Made by a program: the position numbers and the translations under genes. Shown piece after piece: positions 1 through 8,018 of a stretch of DNA of 64,000 nucleotides. Source of the DNA: CAWKDC01 sp964383495 (GTDB lineage Bacteria; Pseudomonadota; Gammaproteobacteria; JABCZS01); assembly GCA_964383495.1 (NCBI GenBank), contig CAYLHG010000003.1, positions 70,469 to 134,468 on the forward strand. Reading direction: 5' to 3'. The number at the start of each line of letters is the position of its first letter. The stretch's first letter is position 1. A model generated the notes under the pieces. It had not been told where the DNA came from. It made no database searches and saw only the letters and a list, made by a program, of their open reading frames with translations.

Positions 1-1631
1 TTGCCGCGCTTTACTTTATATAATGGCGGTTGTGCAATATAAATATGCCCACGCTCAACAATGGGCAACATTTGTCTGTAAAAAAATGTTAGCAATAATG
101 TGCGAATGTGTGATCCGTCAACGTCCGCGTCAGTCATGATAATAATGCGATGATAACGCAATTTATCTGGATTAAATTCTTCGCGCCCAATGCTACACCC
201 TAACGCAGTAATTAAAGTGCCCACTTCTTGTGATGCCAACATTTTATCAAATCGTGCTTTTTCAACATTCAAAATTTTACCTTTTAACGGCAAAATAGCT
301 TGTGTTTTTCTGTTGCGCGCTTGTTTTGCAGATCCGCCTGCCGAGTCACCTTCAACTAAAAATAATTCGCATAAAGCAGGATCACGCTCCTGGCAATCTG
401 CTAATTTTCCAGGTAAGCCAGCAATATCTAATGCGCCCTTGCGCCGCGTCATATCACGTGCGCGGCGTGCTGCTTCGCGCGCGCGCGCAGCATCAATCAT
501 TTTTGTGACAATAATACGTGCGTCTGCAGGTCTTTCTAATAAAAAATCATTTAAATATTCAGCCACAGAATTTTCAACAACAGGCCGAACTTCGGATGAT
601 ACTAATTTATCTTTTGTTTGAGATGAAAATTTAGGATCCGGCACCTTTACTGATAATACCGCAACCAAACCTTCTCGCGCATCATCTCCTACTGTACTTA
701 CCTTTGCTTTTTTAGCAAAACCTTCACGCTCAATATATCCATTCAGTGTGCGCGTAAGCGCTGCGCGGAAACCCACCAAGTGGGTTCCCCCATCTCGTTG
801 AGGAATATTATTCGTGTAGCAAAATACAGTTTCTTGAAAACCTTCGTTCCACTGCATTGCTAATTCAACACCGATCCCATCTTTTTCACCGCAAAAATAA
901 ATCACATCTTGGTGAATGGGTTTTTTGTTTTGATTTAAATATTCAACAAACGCCTGTGTGCCGCCTTCATATTCAAAAACATCATTCTGATCATCGCGCT
1001 CATCTTTCAGAATAATTTTCACGCCTTTATTTAAAAACGCAAGCTCACGTAAACGTCTGGCCAAAATATCGTAAGAAAAAAGGATGTTACTGAAAATTTC
1101 ATGGCTGGGTTTAAAACGAATTTCTGTACCCGTTTCGTTCGTTTCTCCCACAACCGCTAGCGGCGCGTCAGGCTCCCCCAAATGGTATACTTGCTCATGC
1201 ACTTTTCCGTTTTTACGAACCTTCAGATATAGCACTTCTGATAGGGCATTTACCACCGACACACCCACGCCGTGCAAACCACCAGAAACTTTATACGCAT
1301 TGTCATCAAATTTACCGCCAGCGTGAAGTATGGTCATGATCACTTCAGCAGCGGAGCGTCCTTCTTCTTTATGGATATCTACGGGAATCCCGCGCCCATC
1401 ATCACGAACAGAAACAGAGCCATCTGCATGAATAACAACAGTAACATGAGTACAATAGCCGGCTAAAGCTTCATCAATGCTATTATCTACAACTTCAAAC
1501 ACCATGTGATGAAGGCCAGAGCCATCATCAGTGTCCCCAATGTACATCCCAGGGCGTTTGCGAACAGCATCCAGCCCTTTGAGGACCTTAATACTGGTAG
1601 AATCATATGCGTGTGGGGGTTCGTGACTCAT
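1..1631 (-). CDS. gyrB: DNA gyrase subunit B, C-terminus cut by window edge
   Basis: ATP-binding subunit of DNA gyrase, the type II topoisomerase that introduces negative supercoils. About 543 N-terminal codons are present; the family is usually near 800, and the remainder lies beyond the left edge. Visible are the N-terminal GHKL ATPase motifs (VVDNSIDEALAGY, DDGRGIPVD, GGLHGVG) and the start of the Toprim domain (EGDSAGGSAKQARNRK, then TDADVDGSHI). The ATG at 1631 gives the usual GyrB beginning with an RPGMYIGDTDDGSGLHH segment. It lies upstream of recF, dnaN and dnaA on the same strand, the common gammaproteobacterial order, but a 1.4-kb decayed stretch separates it from recF. Confidence 0.98.
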   Translation of the reverse strand, partial: MSHEPPHAYDSTSIKVLKGLDAVRKRPGMYIGDTDDGSGLHHMVFEVVDNSIDEALAGYCTHVTVVIHADGSVSVRDDGRGIPVDIHKEEGRSAAEVIMTILHAGGKFDDNAYKVSGGLHGVGVSVVNALSEVLYLKVRKNGKVHEQVYHLGEPDAPLAVVGETNETGTEIRFKPSHEIFSNILFSYDILARRLRELAFLNKGVKIILKDERDDQNDVFEYEGGTQAFVEYLNQNKKPIHQDVIYFCGEKDGIGVELAMQWNEGFQETVFCYTNNIPQRDGGTHLVGFRAALTRTLNGYIEREGFAKKAKVSTVGDDAREGLVAVLSVKVPDPKFSSQTKDKLVSSEVRPVVENSVAEYLNDFLLERPADARIIVTKMIDAARAREAARRARDMTRRKGALDIAGLPGKLADCQERDPALCELFLVEGDSAGGSAKQARNRKTQAILPLKGKILNVEKARFDKMLASQEVGTLITALGCSIGREEFNPDKLRYHRIIIMTDADVDGSHIRTLLLTFFYRQMLPIVERGHIYIAQPPLYKVKRG

Positions 1632-1780
1632 GGCATTTCCTGTGTTAAAACAAGGGGCTGCTCCTATAAAGCGGGCCTTGACATTCTACCATTTTTTGCC
1701 TCAAAAGGGGAAAAGTGATTACGAAAAGAGGTGAATATCAACACTTAACTAACTTATGCTCTAGAGGGCAAGGGATACAT

Positions 1781-2043
1781 ATGCAAGGCATTTTAACGAC
1801 ACTTCGACAAAGGGAGTATGGAAAAAATCAAGCTTTAAAGAAGTCTTGAAGCAAAGGAAATTATTGATACGTTTTTAAGTAAACATGAGCCCCTTTTTTT
1901 CGATCATTACTCAATCGGGCGAATCTTAACAACAAATTGAAGCAAATGACTATAAAGGGCGCGTAAAAGTCCTTTCTCAAGCATTGACAGAGCGAATAGC
2001 ATTCATAGAGCCTTCCATGCCGCCCCTACACTACAAGAAATGA
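1781..2043 (+). pseudogene. Decayed small gene, two frameshifts
   Basis: An ATG at 1781 follows a purine-rich AGGG stretch. The reading continues through three frames: 1781-1849 (MQGILTTLRQREYGKNQALKKS), then roughly 1845-1940 (LEAKEIIDTFLSKHEPLFFDHYSIGRILTTN), then 1933-2043 (QIEANDYKGRVKVLSQALTERIAF and on to HYKK). Joined, these give a smooth, mostly helical protein of about 87 residues, which suggests one small gene broken by two indels. I do not recognise the family. It lies in the decayed gyrB-recF interval next to another broken gene and the parS repeats. Confidence 0.45.
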
Positions 2044-2088
2044 TACCCAGCATACCGCAAAGATCAAGAGGACCGAAGTAAGCAAGGA

Positions 2089-2104
2089 TGTTCCACGTGG
2101 AACA
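2089..2104. promoter_or_regulatory. parS site 1 (ParB binding)
   Basis: TGTTCCACGTGGAACA is a perfect 16-bp palindrome and a close match to the ParB-binding parS sequence known from Pseudomonas and related bacteria. ParB, encoded at 20.4 kb in this window, should load here as a CTP-dependent clamp for origin segregation. Confidence 0.93.
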
Positions 2105-2214
2105 ATGAAAGAAAAGCAGAAAGCTAGGGTAGATCGCACAAAAAAACCCCCGATTCCCTGCGCGAATCTGCCCCGCCCGGATCAAATCTGGGCCAAGCTA
2201 AAAAGGAACAGCAC

Positions 2215-2520
2215 ATGCTTAACTATAAAAAGCATTTTTTAGAAAATTGAGAAACAATCAAACTGCTGCAGAAAAATTACTGTGGCGTTTTTTAGGAAAA
2301 AAACAAAGCTTAAACACAAGTTTCACCCGTCCAAAGCCCATAGGGCCTTTTATTGTGGATTTTTATGCAAAATCTGCAAATTTAATCATTGAATTTGATG
2401 GCGGCCAACATTACGATAAATGTGAGCGCTAATAGATAAAAATAGAGATTCGTATTTTGCGCTTTTAGTTTATCCGTATTGCGATTTAATAATTTGAAGG
2501 TTTTGTTTAGCACAGAGCCG
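2215..2520 (+). pseudogene. Broken DUF559 (Vsr-like endonuclease fold) gene
   Basis: An ATG at 2215 behind AAAAAGGA opens MLNYKKHFLEN and stops at 2248. The adjacent frame continues from about 2247 with RNNQTAAEKLLWRFLGKK, then RPKPIGPFIVDFYAKSANLIIEFDGGQHY, the hallmark core of DUF559 proteins, and stops near 2432. A third frame then shows VLRFNNLKVLF, matching the family's usual C-terminal V(I/L)RFWNNEVL stretch. At least two frameshifts or stops make it nonfunctional. DUF559 proteins are small Vsr/restriction-endonuclease-like proteins often spread by transfer. Confidence 0.8.
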
Positions 2521-2599
2521 GGGTAGCGGATGATAAGATAGCAGGCAAGCCATATTCGCGTAAGGATGGGAGTTTATTGAGCTTTAGTGAGGCGGCGAA

Positions 2600-2615
2600 T
2601 GTTCCACGTGGAACC
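2600..2615. promoter_or_regulatory. parS site 2 (ParB binding)
   Basis: TGTTCCACGTGGAACC has the full 14-bp GTTCCACGTGGAAC core and equals the commonly cited Pseudomonas parS form. It lies in the second decayed repeat copy. Confidence 0.93.
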
Positions 2616-2869
2616 ATGAGGAAAATCGATGGGCTGGAGAGCAGATCATGCAAGAAACCTCTCGATTCGTGGAGTTTATTCCCCCGCGAAAGCGGAAACC
2701 GACCACCCCGTCAGCATCAAGTCCAGAGCAATGCCTAGATCAAATCCGGGCCAAGCTTTTAGAGGGTAGGTGAGCAGCACAGCTGCGAAGCGGGATTCTC
2801 ATGTCACAGAGGACAAGAAAAGAGATCTAATGTCCCGTAAAGATCGATGGGGCCAAGGTAAGGATCGCA

Positions 2870-2885
2870 TGTTCCACGTGGAACT
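2870..2885. promoter_or_regulatory. parS site 3 (ParB binding)
   Basis: TGTTCCACGTGGAACT keeps the full 14-bp palindromic core. It lies in the third decayed repeat copy, behind a block that resembles the sequence in front of site 1. Confidence 0.93.
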
Positions 2886-3061
2886 ACAAGGAGAGCAGTG
2901 AAGCAAGTATCTTGTGCAAGAAAACCTCGTCTCATGCTCCGCGCCCGCCTGCCTCTTAAAAGGGGGCTATTAGCAATGTTATTGGTGAAACACTCCCGAT
3001 TCGCGGAGTTTATTCCATGCGCAAGCACAATATGCGGGGGTTTTCTTCCTGCGTAATCATC

Positions 3062-4138
3062 TTAAACAACCGTAACCGCTCCATGTTCCACGTGGAACAC
3101 CGCACGCTCACGCTCACCACCAAGATCTATTTTCTCTACGCTCGTTAAACAAATTTGGGCATCTAATATAGACAAACGCTCATTTAATAAAGCTCGCGCA
3201 CCTTTATCTAGCTCAGAGGGCAGGTCATCTATCAATAATGTTGGACGTTTTCCTGTCTGCTCTATCATCCAGGATACTTGCGCCAATTGTAAGCCTGTTA
3301 CAAATGTTTTTTGTTGCCCAGTAGACAACACTTGCGCAGCAGGTTTTTCGTTTACTTTGATTTTCAAATCAGCACGATGTGGGCCCGCGTGTGTGAACCC
3401 TAAAAACATATCCCGCTCAGAAGAAGCCAGCAAAGCCTCCTCTAGGCTTGTCCCTTTTGTCCAGCCCGGCTCATAGAGTAGTCTCAAATCAGAGACACCA
3501 GGCAGCCCTTCTAACGCAATTAAAAAAGAAGGTAAGCAGACATCTAAAATGGAGCAACGTATTTCATGTAACTTTTGGCCTGCTGCAGCTAATAAACTTG
3601 TCCATAAAGACAAATCAGAACGCGCACCTCCAGAAGCACGCAATGCTGCATTGCGTTGTTTCAATAAACGATGGTACTCTCGCCAAACCGCATGGAAAGA
3701 AGGTTCCACGTGGAACATTAACCAATCCAGCCATCGACGCCGCTCTTCAGGAGGATCAGCAAGCAGTTGGTAACCCTCCAAGTTGAGAATTTGAACCGGA
3801 AGCAGTTGTGCAAGTGCAGCAATAGAACCAGCAGGTTCATCATTAATGAGGTAACTATATTTCTCATGTGCATTTTTAATGCACTTCAGTGTGCAAACCA
3901 GACCATCGTCCAATAGCACCCGAGCACCGATTTGACACGTTTTTTTTCCATGAGAGATCGCTGTAGACAGCTGGGAAGCACGAAATGATTTGCCCGTACC
4001 TAATATATAGATGCTTTCAAGAATAGAGCTTTTTCCAGCCCCGTTGTCACCGTAAAAATAATTAAGCCCAGGGGAGAGGGTGATGCACTCAGAAGATAAA
4101 TTGCGTATATGGTTGCACTGTAAGACTTCAAGCGTCAT
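3062..4138 (-). CDS. recF: DNA replication and repair protein RecF
   Basis: RecF is an SMC-like ATPase that works with RecO and RecR to load RecA at gaps. The 358-residue length is normal. Walker A is GDNGAGKS at residues 30-37; an ABC-type signature LSTGQQKT and the Walker B TLLIDDLPSELD follow near the C-terminus. It is preceded by dnaN with an 80-bp gap. Two parS sites lie within the coding sequence (3084-3099 and 3702-3717). The second encodes part of a MFHVEPSFHAVWR segment, so RecF and ParB binding share bases. Confidence 0.97.
   Translation of the reverse strand: MTLEVLQCNHIRNLSSECITLSPGLNYFYGDNGAGKSSILESIYILGTGKSFRASQLSTAISHGKKTCQIGARVLLDDGLVCTLKCIKNAHEKYSYLINDEPAGSIAALAQLLPVQILNLEGYQLLADPPEERRRWLDWLMFHVEPSFHAVWREYHRLLKQRNAALRASGGARSDLSLWTSLLAAAGQKLHEIRCSILDVCLPSFLIALEGLPGVSDLRLLYEPGWTKGTSLEEALLASSERDMFLGFTHAGPHRADLKIKVNEKPAAQVLSTGQQKTFVTGLQLAQVSWMIEQTGKRPTLLIDDLPSELDKGARALLNERLSILDAQICLTSVEKIDLGGERERAVFHVEHGAVTVV
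3084..3099. promoter_or_regulatory. parS site 4, inside the recF 3' end
   Basis: TGTTCCACGTGGAACA, perfectly palindromic, is embedded in the last codons of recF, where it encodes the VFHVEHG segment of the protein. The site is therefore both coding and a ParB site. Confidence 0.93.
3702..3717. promoter_or_regulatory. parS site 5, inside recF
   Basis: Reads TGTTCCACGTGGAACC on the minus strand. It has the full 14-bp core and lies within the middle of the recF coding region, about 600 bp from site 4. Confidence 0.92.
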
Positions 4139-4145
4139 TTATAAA

Positions 4146-4190
4146 ACCCCCGACCCGCGGAGCTTCCCCGCATCATCCGCGTTCCACGCA
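4146..4190. repeat. Remnant of the parS-linked repeat between recF and dnaN
   Basis: CCCCCGACCCGCGGAGCTTCCCC resembles in part the CGATTCGCGGAGTTTATTCC block of the decayed repeats upstream of gyrB. It is followed at 4181 by GTTCCACG, which would be half of a parS palindrome. This suggests that a further, more eroded copy sits in the short recF-dnaN gap. The match is partial and was judged by eye. Confidence 0.35.
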
Positions 4191-4218
4191 AAAAATCCAT
4201 TAGCAAGCAATCAAGCGC

Positions 4219-5331
4219 TCACAGTCTCAACGGCATTACCACATGAAAATGAGTCATGCCTGGCAAAGGCTCCCCTGAAATCACTGCAGAACAACTGGGA
4301 TCAATCAGCTTTAGACACACGTTTCCTGGCGGCAAGGTGTTCAACACGTCCAATAAATACCCTGCGTTAAAACCAATTTCGAAAGGATTTCCTTGATAAG
4401 GCAAATGTATCGCCGCCTCGGCTTCTTCTTGTTCGGGGTTGTTTGCAACAATTCGAAGCAAATCGCCGCTTAATAGCAGACGAACGCCGCGATTCTTCTC
4501 ATTTGATAATGTTGCGGCTCTCATTAACCCTTGTTTTAAAGTGTCCCGATCTAACCCAAGCTCCATGGTGGCAGGAGGGGGAAGGACGCGCTTATAATCT
4601 GGGAAGCGTCCCTCTATTAGTTTTGTGATAAATTCGTGTCGATCTGACGTGATTTTGAGGGTATTGTCGTCGATTTGCACCCCAACAAGATCCATTGTAT
4701 CATTTAGTAATGATAATAATTCTGTTACCGCCTTGCGAGGGACAATCACATGGACGGGAGGGTCTGCAGGAAAAAGAGGGGTAGCGTATTCATTGACCGC
4801 AAGTCTGTGCCCATCTGTGGCGATCATCCTTAAAATTCCTCGATCTGTCTCGAACAGCATCCCATTTAGATAGTAACGGGAATCGTTATTTGCCATGGCA
4901 AATCGTGTGGCCATCATCATCTGGCGCAATATGCTCTGAGGAAACTTTGCAGAGATTTTCGCTGAATTTCTTTGAATAGCAGGGAAATCCGCGGCAGGGA
5001 GGGTTGCTAGGACAAAGCGCGCACGACCGCTACGCAAAATGAGCCTTTCTCCTTCTAATTTGCAATGAATATCGTCGTTCTCCGCCAAACTTCTGCAAAT
5101 ATCTAAAATTTTTCTTGCGGGAGCAGTGACCTCTCCAGAGGTGAATTGTCCTTCAAGCGCATCCTTTACCATTAGCTCAACTTCAAGATCGGAGGCGTTC
5201 AACGAAATTTGTGAATTTTCAACACAGATCAACACGTTTGACAGTATCGGCATATGTTGTTTTTTTTCAGCCACCCCCGACACCTGCTGAACCAACTTAA
5301 GCAACTTCTCGCATTTTATTGTAAATTCCAT
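4219..5331 (-). CDS. dnaN: DNA polymerase III beta subunit (sliding clamp)
   Basis: The ring-shaped clamp tethers DNA polymerase III and other factors to DNA. The 370 residues fit the three-domain clamp (366 in E. coli). The N-terminus MEFTIKCEKLLKLVQQVSGVAEKK and the terminal HFHVVMPLRL are typical. It lies 33 bp downstream of dnaA on the same strand and upstream of recF, so the three genes are probably co-transcribed. Confidence 0.98.
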   Translation of the reverse strand: MEFTIKCEKLLKLVQQVSGVAEKKQHMPILSNVLICVENSQISLNASDLEVELMVKDALEGQFTSGEVTAPARKILDICRSLAENDDIHCKLEGERLILRSGRARFVLATLPAADFPAIQRNSAKISAKFPQSILRQMMMATRFAMANNDSRYYLNGMLFETDRGILRMIATDGHRLAVNEYATPLFPADPPVHVIVPRKAVTELLSLLNDTMDLVGVQIDDNTLKITSDRHEFITKLIEGRFPDYKRVLPPPATMELGLDRDTLKQGLMRAATLSNEKNRGVRLLLSGDLLRIVANNPEQEEAEAAIHLPYQGNPFEIGFNAGYLLDVLNTLPPGNVCLKLIDPSCSAVISGEPLPGMTHFHVVMPLRL

Positions 5332-5364
5332 GATAAACTCCGATTTTCGCCGAAATTAACGACA

Positions 5365-6729
5365 TTAAGAAGACAAGATTCGTACCAAATCTGTCCAATC
5401 TTCCTGAATTTGCCCATCAGATTCCAACATTGCTTTAATAGTACGGCAGGCATGCAATACGGTAGTATGGTCGCGACCACCAAATGCATCACCCACTTCT
5501 GGCAAGCTATGATTTGTTAACTCTTTTGCCAGCGCCATCGCCAACTGTCGAGGGCGAGCCACAGAGCGAGAACGACGCTTCGATAGCAAATCAGCCACTT
5601 TAATGTTGAAATACTCAGCCACTGTTTTTTGGATATTTTCAATCGTAACAAGCTTGTCTTGCAAAGCTAACAAGTCCTTCAAAGATTCTTTCACAAATTC
5701 GATAGTAATTTCTTTCCCTGTAAAACGCGCATTCGCCATGACTCGTTTTAAGGCGCCTTCTAATTCACGCACGTTGGCACGCACCCGTTTTGCAATAAAG
5801 AAGGCGACATCGTAAGATAACTCAAGCCCCATTGCTTGGGATTTGCTCATTAAAATAGCTACTCGCGTTTCCAACTCTGGCGGCTCTACAGCCACCGTCA
5901 ACCCCCAGCCAAAGCGTGATTTTAAACGCTCTTCTAATCCTGTGATTTCTTTAGGGTAACGATCACTGGCAATCACTAATTGTTGGCGCCCCTCAAGTAA
6001 CGCATTCAATGTATGAAATAACTCTTCTTGTGAGCGCTCTTTACCAGCAAAAAATTGAATATCATCCACCATCAAGACGTTGCGCGAACGATAAAAATCT
6101 TTGAACTCCCCGATTTGGTTATTTTGTAAGGCTTTCACCATGTCCGCCACAAAGCGCTCTGAGTGCCTATACAATATTTTTGCCTGAGGATCACGTTCTA
6201 ATATCATATTACCAATAGCGTGCATCAAATGCGTTTTCCCAAGGCCTACGCCTCCATAGATGAAAAGCGGGTTGTACACTGTGCCCGGGTTTTCAGCAAC
6301 CTGTATTGCCGCGGCCCGCCCCAGCTGGTTAGATTTGCCTTCTACGAAATTTTCAAACGTAAATTCTTTGTTAAGATTATCTGCAGATGAGAACGTCATG
6401 GCATTCGTTTTAGTAGGAACAACCTTTGTTGTAATAAAAGAAGCCGCAGGCTCTGCAGAAATCGCGGCCATTCCATTCGATTTTCTTCCCATTTTCAACA
6501 CAACATCAGGAGGGTTCGTCGGACAAAACTGTTGCATCCACGCTTTTATCATAACGAGATAGTTATCTTCCACGTACCCGCAAATAAAACGGTTAGGCGC
6601 AAACAGACAAAGCCCTTCTTCGAGCATTTCTGCTTGCAACGGAAAAATCCACGTATGATAATCAGTTGGTGTAAGCTTGTCTTCTAAGAACTGTAAGCAC
6701 TGATGCCACAGAGACAGTGTGCCAGACAT
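5365..6729 (-). CDS. dnaA: Chromosomal replication initiator DnaA
   Basis: AAA+ initiator that binds DnaA boxes and melts oriC. At 454 residues it has domain I (about 1-85, beginning LWHQCLQFLEDKLTPTDYHTWI), a linker, the AAA+ domain with Walker A GGVGLGKT at 159-166 and Walker B VLMVDDIQFFAGK, and the C-terminal domain IV with the DNA-binding signature GGRDHTTVLHACRTI. Its target boxes in this window lie about 2.5-3 kb away at 9.2-9.7 kb, beyond two other genes, rather than directly beside dnaA. It heads the dnaA-dnaN-recF transcription unit. Confidence 0.98.
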   Translation of the reverse strand: MSGTLSLWHQCLQFLEDKLTPTDYHTWIFPLQAEMLEEGLCLFAPNRFICGYVEDNYLVMIKAWMQQFCPTNPPDVVLKMGRKSNGMAAISAEPAASFITTKVVPTKTNAMTFSSADNLNKEFTFENFVEGKSNQLGRAAAIQVAENPGTVYNPLFIYGGVGLGKTHLMHAIGNMILERDPQAKILYRHSERFVADMVKALQNNQIGEFKDFYRSRNVLMVDDIQFFAGKERSQEELFHTLNALLEGRQQLVIASDRYPKEITGLEERLKSRFGWGLTVAVEPPELETRVAILMSKSQAMGLELSYDVAFFIAKRVRANVRELEGALKRVMANARFTGKEITIEFVKESLKDLLALQDKLVTIENIQKTVAEYFNIKVADLLSKRRSRSVARPRQLAMALAKELTNHSLPEVGDAFGGRDHTTVLHACRTIKAMLESDGQIQEDWTDLVRILSS

Positions 6730-6785
6730 TGGCCCCTCCCATGCCCAAAACGATATTCAGTATACCTTGTTTTGAAGTACTGTTG

Positions 6786-6815
6786 TTGATCTCTACGCAC
6801 CAAGAATGCCATAAT
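6786..6815 (+). promoter_or_regulatory. Candidate promoter of the BrnQ-type gene
   Basis: TTGATC (6786-6791), an 18-bp spacer, then CATAAT (6810-6815). Transcription would begin near 6822, downstream of the ATG at 6814, which supports translation from the ATG at 6841. Confidence 0.45.
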
Positions 6816-6840
6816 GTCTACTTTTTTGGAGCCCTCACTC

Positions 6841-7989
6841 ATGAAGCCTGCCTCTTATTTCACCACGGGACTTGGTTTGTTTGCGATGTTTTTTGGAGCA
6901 GGCAACGTCGTGTTCCCATTATTTGTGGGTATGAAAGCAGGCACTGGGTTAATCCCTGCCATTACCGGGCTCTTACTCACAGCAGTTGCTTTACCCATGG
7001 CAGCGGTACTTGCAATGGTAGAGTATCGCGGTGAACAAAAAGCATATTTTGCGCGTGCAGGGAAATGGGGCGGCGCACTTTTATTATTACTCTGCCTGTT
7101 TTTATTAGGGCCTTTTTTGGTTGTGCCTAGAACAGTATCTGTTGCACACTCTGCCATTTCTCAAACAATTATTCCTGTTTCACCGGAAGTATTCGGGTTA
7201 GGGTATTGCATTTTGATTGCCATTTTATCGCTCAACACGAATACCATGTTGCGGCTAATGGGTCAATTTTTCACGCCATTAATGCTGATTTTATTAGGAT
7301 GGATTATTGCAGCAGGCATTTTCACTCCCGCAACAAATACGATCGCATTAGACCACGCCGAAGGATTTTCCTTTGGATTAAAAGAGGGATATTTCACACT
7401 CGATGCCATTGCAGCATTGGTGTTTGGACAATTTATTTATGTACAATTACGGCATCAAAGTAAAGATTTATCGCACACACATTTTAAAAAGCACGTGATA
7501 CAAGCATCTTGCGTTGCAGGCTTATTATTAAGCTTGGTATATATTGGTCTTGCGTACATCAGCCACAAACAAGCAGACGCGAGCATGCTGTCATTAGATT
7601 TAAAACAAGCGTTATTAATTTTGTTGAGCGCAAAAATGTTGCCGGAAAAATTTATTGGTGTTGCAGGTATTATTATTGCTTCGGCGTGCATTACCACAGC
7701 ATGTGCATTGTCTAAAATTTTCGCGGATTATTTGCATCATTTTGTGAGGCATTACACGCGCAAAATCTCAGATACACATTGTTTATTATTTACCATTGCC
7801 ATTGCATACGGCATGAGCTTGCTAGGTTTTAACGAATTAATGGCGTATTTTTCACCTGTTATTATTGCATGTTATCCCGTTTTTATTTTGCTCACAGTGC
7901 ATGCGTTTGTGAAAGACAAAGTGAATACAAGATGGATGCCTTTTGGCGTTATCATTTGCTTAGCGCTTGGTGTGGCAGGATTAATATAA
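6841..7989 (+). CDS. Branched-chain amino acid transporter, BrnQ family
   Basis: Inner-membrane transporter of the LIVCS (BrnQ) family, which imports leucine, isoleucine or valine with a cation. The start MKPASYFTTGLGLFAMFFGAGNVVFPLFVG is the characteristic first helix. About a dozen hydrophobic segments follow over 382 residues, shorter than the roughly 430-440 of many BrnQ proteins. The ATG at 6841 is chosen because GGAG lies nine bases upstream; an upstream ATG at 6814 lacks a site and falls inside the predicted promoter. The gene is divergent from dnaA and intrudes between dnaA and oriC. Substrate is inferred from family only. Confidence 0.85.
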   Translation: MKPASYFTTGLGLFAMFFGAGNVVFPLFVGMKAGTGLIPAITGLLLTAVALPMAAVLAMVEYRGEQKAYFARAGKWGGALLLLLCLFLLGPFLVVPRTVSVAHSAISQTIIPVSPEVFGLGYCILIAILSLNTNTMLRLMGQFFTPLMLILLGWIIAAGIFTPATNTIALDHAEGFSFGLKEGYFTLDAIAALVFGQFIYVQLRHQSKDLSHTHFKKHVIQASCVAGLLLSLVYIGLAYISHKQADASMLSLDLKQALLILLSAKMLPEKFIGVAGIIIASACITTACALSKIFADYLHHFVRHYTRKISDTHCLLFTIAIAYGMSLLGFNELMAYFSPVIIACYPVFILLTVHAFVKDKVNTRWMPFGVIICLALGVAGLI

Positions 7990-8018
7990 AGCATAAGCGT
8001 TTAGGCAATGGCATCAAC

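Larger units (their letters stand above)
2056..3030. repeat. Degenerate repeats carrying parS sites
   Basis: Three divergent copies of a unit of roughly 150-250 bp can be aligned by eye, each containing one parS palindrome. Shared blocks: GATCAAATCYGGGCCAAGCT at 2180-2199 and 2738-2757 (one mismatch); an AAGATC..GG.CC.A.GTAAG block just before parS at 2060-2088 and 2840-2869; and CGATTCGYGGAGTTTATTCC at about 2667-2686 and 2998-3017. Open reading frames across the stretch are short and unconvincing. The copies look like old duplications of a segregation-site region, with only the parS core kept intact. Confidence 0.55.

Noticed and set aside
2804..3028. Minus-strand reading frame across the third parS repeat
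   Set aside because: The sequence is low in coding character and matches the eroded repeat rather than a protein family.
6814..6840. Longer start for the BrnQ-type protein at 6814
   Set aside because: It lies upstream of the predicted transcription start and has no ribosome site, whereas 6841 has GGAG.
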